Source of the DNA: Acanthosepion esculentum | Taxonomy: Eukaryota; Mollusca; Cephalopoda; Sepiida; Sepiidae | Length of the DNA stretch: 64,000 nucleotides | Assembly: GCA_964036315.1 (NCBI GenBank) | Contig: OZ038479.1 | Location: 61,866,804-61,930,803, forward strand | Direction of reading: 5' to 3' | Shown: piece after piece, positions 60,195 through 64,000 of the stretch | How positions within the stretch are numbered: position 1 is the first letter of the stretch | Layout of the letters: each line of letters starts with the position of its first letter | Notes under the pieces: model-generated | The model's input: only the letters and a program-made list of their open reading frames with translations | Told to the model about the DNA's origin: nothing | Database searches by the model: none | Translations under genes and position numbers: made by a program

Positions 60195-60430
60195 TGACAG
60201 TTGGCCAGATTTTGAGTTAATCTAGGTAACTCCACGAAATCGCTAAAAAATGGCATAGCATAATAAAAAAGACGCCAAACTTGACTAAAACAAAATTTTA
60301 TCGTCTAAATGCTTATGTTATTATGAAGAGGAAAGACCAAAGTTTTTTTAAAATTATTTTAAAAAAATTTTCCTTTTTAGAACATTCTAAATTTTGATTA
60401 AAAAAATCTTGTTTCTCTTTGTATCACCGG
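60195..60430. repeat. Left arm of a 2-kb inverted-repeat pair
   Basis: Shares GACGCCAAACTTGAC and AAACAAAATTTTATCGTCTA with the complement of 62030-62195, with only scattered mismatches. Similarity continues more weakly to about 60430 (AAAAAAATCTTGTTTCTCTT). Confidence 0.75.
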
Positions 60431-61959
60431 AACTACTAAAATAACAATTACAATTTTTAGCAAGTTTTTTTTTGTATAACACACATTAATTTGGAAAATC
60501 TTGCAAAAGTAAAAATAATTGCCGGAAGTTAATGAATCTTTCAGAAACTATTCATAGATGATCAAAATTATTATAAATATTTTTTTTTTATTAAAGTCAT
60601 GGCAGAAATATTTTTTTATATTTATTACACCCCTAACTAATTTTATGAAAACTCTAGAAATTCGATCGCATCAGGTTTAGTGATTACAATAGTTAAAAAT
60701 CACAAGGCTTTGAGGAATGCAAATAATGTTTAATTGGACCCCACCTACCTGAAAATCAGCTCTGAATTGTAACATACAGAATAAAACAAAGATATTATTT
60801 AATTTCAAATGCTTTTATTTGCTTTTATGAATATGAACAATATTTTCTGAAAGCAAAAAAATTTTTAGATGAAAAATGAATGTTTAATACAATTATTTGT
60901 TATTTCTTTAATTATAATAGATTTTTACATTTAAGTTGTTAAAATATTATAAAATTAGTTAAAGGCCGCATCAGATTTCGTAAATCTCCTTATGAGATAG
61001 ATCTTTTTTTTAGTGCGTTGTAAACTGTATCGTTTTGACTAATCAGAAGATCCGAAGTAATTAAGAAATGTAATTTTGTGTTTATAATCAGGCTGTAATT
61101 ATAAAGTACGGAAGACCAACGAGAATACAATTAAGTTGCGTTACTTGGATTAAGCATTGTTCTCCGCTGTTAAGGCCTTTACTTTTGCGAAACACGTGTG
61201 GAGAAGTTAATTTGATTTTTCAATTTCAACTCAGAAGGGTACCTACAAGTATCAGTATCGGCTTATGAAATTTATATAATCTTATTTTTATATTAATCTC
61301 AGTTATGACATTTTCCCATAAATGAAATATCAAAATTAATAATAAAATGAATGGAAATACAAATAACACAGTAAAATGTAATAAATGTACATAAAATTAT
61401 AGTATTTTATGTACACTTCTGATAAAATTTCATAAAAATGTACCCATAAATTAATTAGATACCGTCCTTATGAAATTTAATCTCAATCTTAACAGTCTTA
61501 TGTTTTTCATTTCTTTATAATATATTTTCCATAAAGCATCGGAAACGTAAAGGTGAAAGCTAAGTACAAAAAAAAATTAGAGCGCTGAAAGTTTTCCTTA
61601 AAAATAACGAGGTAAATAATTTGTTCACTTAAATCTAAATAACTTCACTTCCCTCCATCCGTAGAAAGAATAATGCTCGCGTAAGCTATCTAAACGTCAT
61701 GAAATGTCTTTCGACACCTGTCAAGTGACGCGAAAGGTTATGAGCTGCTTTGTTTTATTTTCAAATTACATCTTTTCGGCGCAGAAGCTAAGTTAAGCTT
61801 GGTTCAAAATATTTTAAATAAACATTATAATTCCTGATTTTATTAAAATAAATTTTGAAAAAATGGTAATTGATTTCTAAAAGAATTTCAAAGTGAGATT
61901 TTCATCTTTTTTATAAAATGGAAAAAAATGATTGAAAATGATTGATTATCTCTGTTTTG
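60431..61959. other. Interior between the inverted arms
   Basis: About 1.5 kb, extremely AT-rich, no open frame over 60 codons on either strand. A perfect 12-bp stem hairpin (TGTACATAAAAT and its complement, 61386-61415) lies inside. If the arms are termini of one element, it is non-coding. Confidence 0.4.
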
Positions 61960-62195
61960 ATGACAAAAAACAAACAAGATTTTTAACGAAAATTTCGGAC
62001 GTGCTAGGAACGATTAAAAAATGTAAAAGAAAATACCCCAAAAATACTTTGATCTTACCTTTTTAGTAATAACATGAACATTTAGACGATAAAATTTTGT
62101 TTTCGTCAAGTTTGGCGTCTTTTTCATCATGCTATGCTCTTTTTTTAGCGATCTTATGGAGGTACCTAAGTTAATCAACACAGTTTCTAGAAAGT
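61960..62195. repeat. Right arm of a 2-kb inverted-repeat pair
   Basis: Inverted, diverged copy of 60195-60430. The outer borders are at AGGTACCTAAGTTAATCAAC on this side and GAGTTAATCTAGGTAACTCC on the other. Confidence 0.75.
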
Positions 62196-64000
62196 TAGGT
62201 TTGCGTACGCTGCCACAATTAAATGTGGTAACTATTTGTTACCTTTATAAATCTATTTTGTTGATACTTTTTATATAGCTTCTTTTTTTAAATTGTCACG
62301 TTAATTCAGGATGTACGAATCGTGACTCTACAGGTCCCTTTTATGTATTGTGTGTGATTTTCTGAAAAAGATTCCGTTGCCTTCTCCACATAAATTGCTC
62401 AGTTATTGAAATAAAGCCATTTTATGTATTGAAACTGATAATGGCCTTAGCATTTAGATACTAGCATTTGAATAATGGGAAGTCAAGCAAGACATTTTAA
62501 TCGTATGTTGATATAGAATTTTAAATTCTACTCAACAATAAAACAGAATTATGGATACGTAATAAACAAACAAAAAACATCGGAAGCGGTTATGTATAGA
62601 ATAAAATATAAAATAGGACATACACATCAGTAGCAGTCACTGTAAGTGCACTGATCGACAAAGGTCTTTCTAACGCCTTCCGTGACGACCATGAATACAC
62701 TATTCACTGTCATATCTTACCTGCAAATTCCTCTCTGCACCTGTTCATTTCCTATCCACTGGATACTAATGGGTTAACCTCTTTCTTCATCTGTTATCCT
62801 TTCTTCTTCATCAATGTAAAAATTCGAAAGTCTGGTTAAAAGTTATTTATAACAATGTACCAAAATTGAAAGTGAAAATATTAGTCACACTATTCACGCG
62901 TATGTACAAGTGTGGTGGGAGGATTTCACCAGAGAAATTGTCTGAAATGGTATATTTTGAATATCTCAAAAACTGGTTGTAGGCCCTTGTATGTTGGCAA
63001 TCAAAAGCGTTACTTAATTCACACGCATAAAAATACTCTCCTATGGAGTGACTGTCAGAAAGAAGTCATTGGGTGATTTTGTGTAACTATCGTTGTTCGC
63101 ATACGCATGAAATTTCATTTTCTTGAAATTGAGACATTTCTTGGCAGAAATTATCTGATTTATTAAAAAGACTTTAGACGATAATTCAAGGAGCAAAATA
63201 GGGACAATAGGGTTGCAAAAAAGAAAAAAGTGAATGACAATGCGAAAAAAGAAGAATCTACGGACCGATGGGAAAGTATCCAGCCATTCTAATTACTATC
63301 TTGTCTGACCTTCATTTGTGTTTTGTGTAGTAGTCTATCAGTATGCAATCCAAATAGAATTTAGAATTGTCTCCTTGCAACTTTTTCAAAGGGAAGAGAT
63401 TTTAGACGATCCAAAATGTAGTACTTTCAAGTGAATCAAGGTGACATTATAGGCTACTTTTCGTTGATATTCATTGGCTGGATCATTTCTGCACAGAACT
63501 ATATCAAAAAGATTCTGTCCTGCTCGAAAAATCAGTCGACGAATGTATTTCTGAAATATATGGCTTTTAAAGCAAACAAATGCAAGATCCCCTCTGGAAG
63601 AGTGGTTGAAATGTAAATTCTAAATCGTTAAACGAAGTACACTAATTCATGGCAAAATATCCAAACCAATTAAATATCAGAACATGCGGCCAACTCTTTC
63701 ACAGTGTATGTGCATTTGGCAAAATAATTGTCGGTTTCTCGTTATCAACAAATTTGCCAAATAGCCAAAGTGAGTGTATTGTTGCTTACGTTTTCTTCAA
63801 CATAATCCTGTCGTTTATCGCAAGGGTAGTTTCCAGGTAACGTCTTTCCTAAACGTAAATGCTCCTATACAATATTTACCACCTCTAAGTCAACACTTTT
63901 GCGATAACAGATCTTCGTTGTAATCTATTATCGATAGTTTACCATCAAAAACGAACAAATTAGGAAATAAACATTGTCAGAAGGGTTTTCGTTTCTCTGT
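62196..64000. other. AT-rich intronic stretch without recognised genes
   Basis: Frames at 63431 and 63649 (about 60 codons) lack splice context and domains. Nothing else recognised. Confidence 0.45.

Larger units (their letters stand above)
17191..64000 (+). other. Presumed downstream slit intron (at least 46 kb), 3' end outside window
   Basis: The donor at 17191 opens an intron whose acceptor I cannot find in the window. The next expected exon would be another roughly 72-bp LRR exon with the same phase, and none was recognised. The interval is filled with LINE, SINE, Tc1-like and PLE-like remnants and satellites, as expected of a very large intron. Confidence 0.55.

Noticed and set aside
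1..64000. CRISPR arrays, bacterial operons, phage genes
   Set aside because: No regularly spaced direct repeats with unique spacers, no coding density and no ribosome-binding sites. All signals point to animal intronic DNA.

Overview
This window is non-coding-dominated animal DNA. It is very AT-rich, full of long (TA)n microsatellites, and loaded with broken non-LTR retrotransposons, tRNA-derived SINEs, Penelope-like retroelement (PLE) debris and DNA-transposon remnants. It has no dense operons, no bacterial signals and no rRNA. The mix of TA/CT microsatellites, CR1/L2-like LINE ends, Lys/Arg-tRNA-like SINEs and PLE termini would suit a lophotrochozoan, most plausibly a cephalopod mollusc. 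That taxon call is inference only.

I can support one host exon. It is a 72-bp, symmetric-phase leucine-rich-repeat exon on the + strand at 17119-17190, with a polypyrimidine-AG acceptor and a perfect GTAAGT donor. Its peptide (ENRITKIERGAFQDL) is nearly the second repeat of the first LRR domain of Slit proteins. The simplest reading is that the window lies inside a slit orthologue, with at least 17 kb of intron upstream and 46 kb downstream of this exon. All other open frames over 60 codons look like chance frames or pieces of mobile elements.

Layout. 1-8 kb: AT-rich intron with four TA tracts, a hammerhead-like core (3752-3781, - strand), an intact hAT-type MITE with perfect 8-bp target duplication (4489-4663), a small LINE endonuclease piece, and a 0.47-kb fold-back with PLE-like ends (5553-6020). 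8-12 kb: a - strand LINE with endonuclease and RT remnants, then a - strand tRNA-SINE. 13-15.2 kb: a LINE 3' end and a 1.2-kb long inverted repeat. 17.1 kb: the Slit-like exon. 19.6-22 kb: a SINE, a Tc1-like transposase tail, and a LINE interrupted by a second SINE that carries its own target duplication. 29.4-30.7 kb: direct repeats related to the PLE ends. 32.3-35.8 kb: two pieces of a restriction-like-endonuclease LINE, then a CR1/L2-like LINE. 40 kb: a LINE 3' terminus. 44.7-46.7 kb: a 2-kb TA-rich composite satellite with a 94-bp hairpin. 47 kb: a Tc1-like transposase pseudogene. 49.8-51.4 kb: two more LINE ends. 56.9-59.4 kb: two PLE-type relics. 60.2-62.2 kb: a pair of inverted repeats 1.6 kb apart.

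The most unusual material is the PLE-related family. The same terminal sequence recurs in inverted and in direct arrangement, carries a CUGANGA/stem/GAAAC hammerhead-like core, and in two copies is joined to a tRNA-like promoter module. All family assignments were made by eye from translated motifs and repeat alignment, without database searches.
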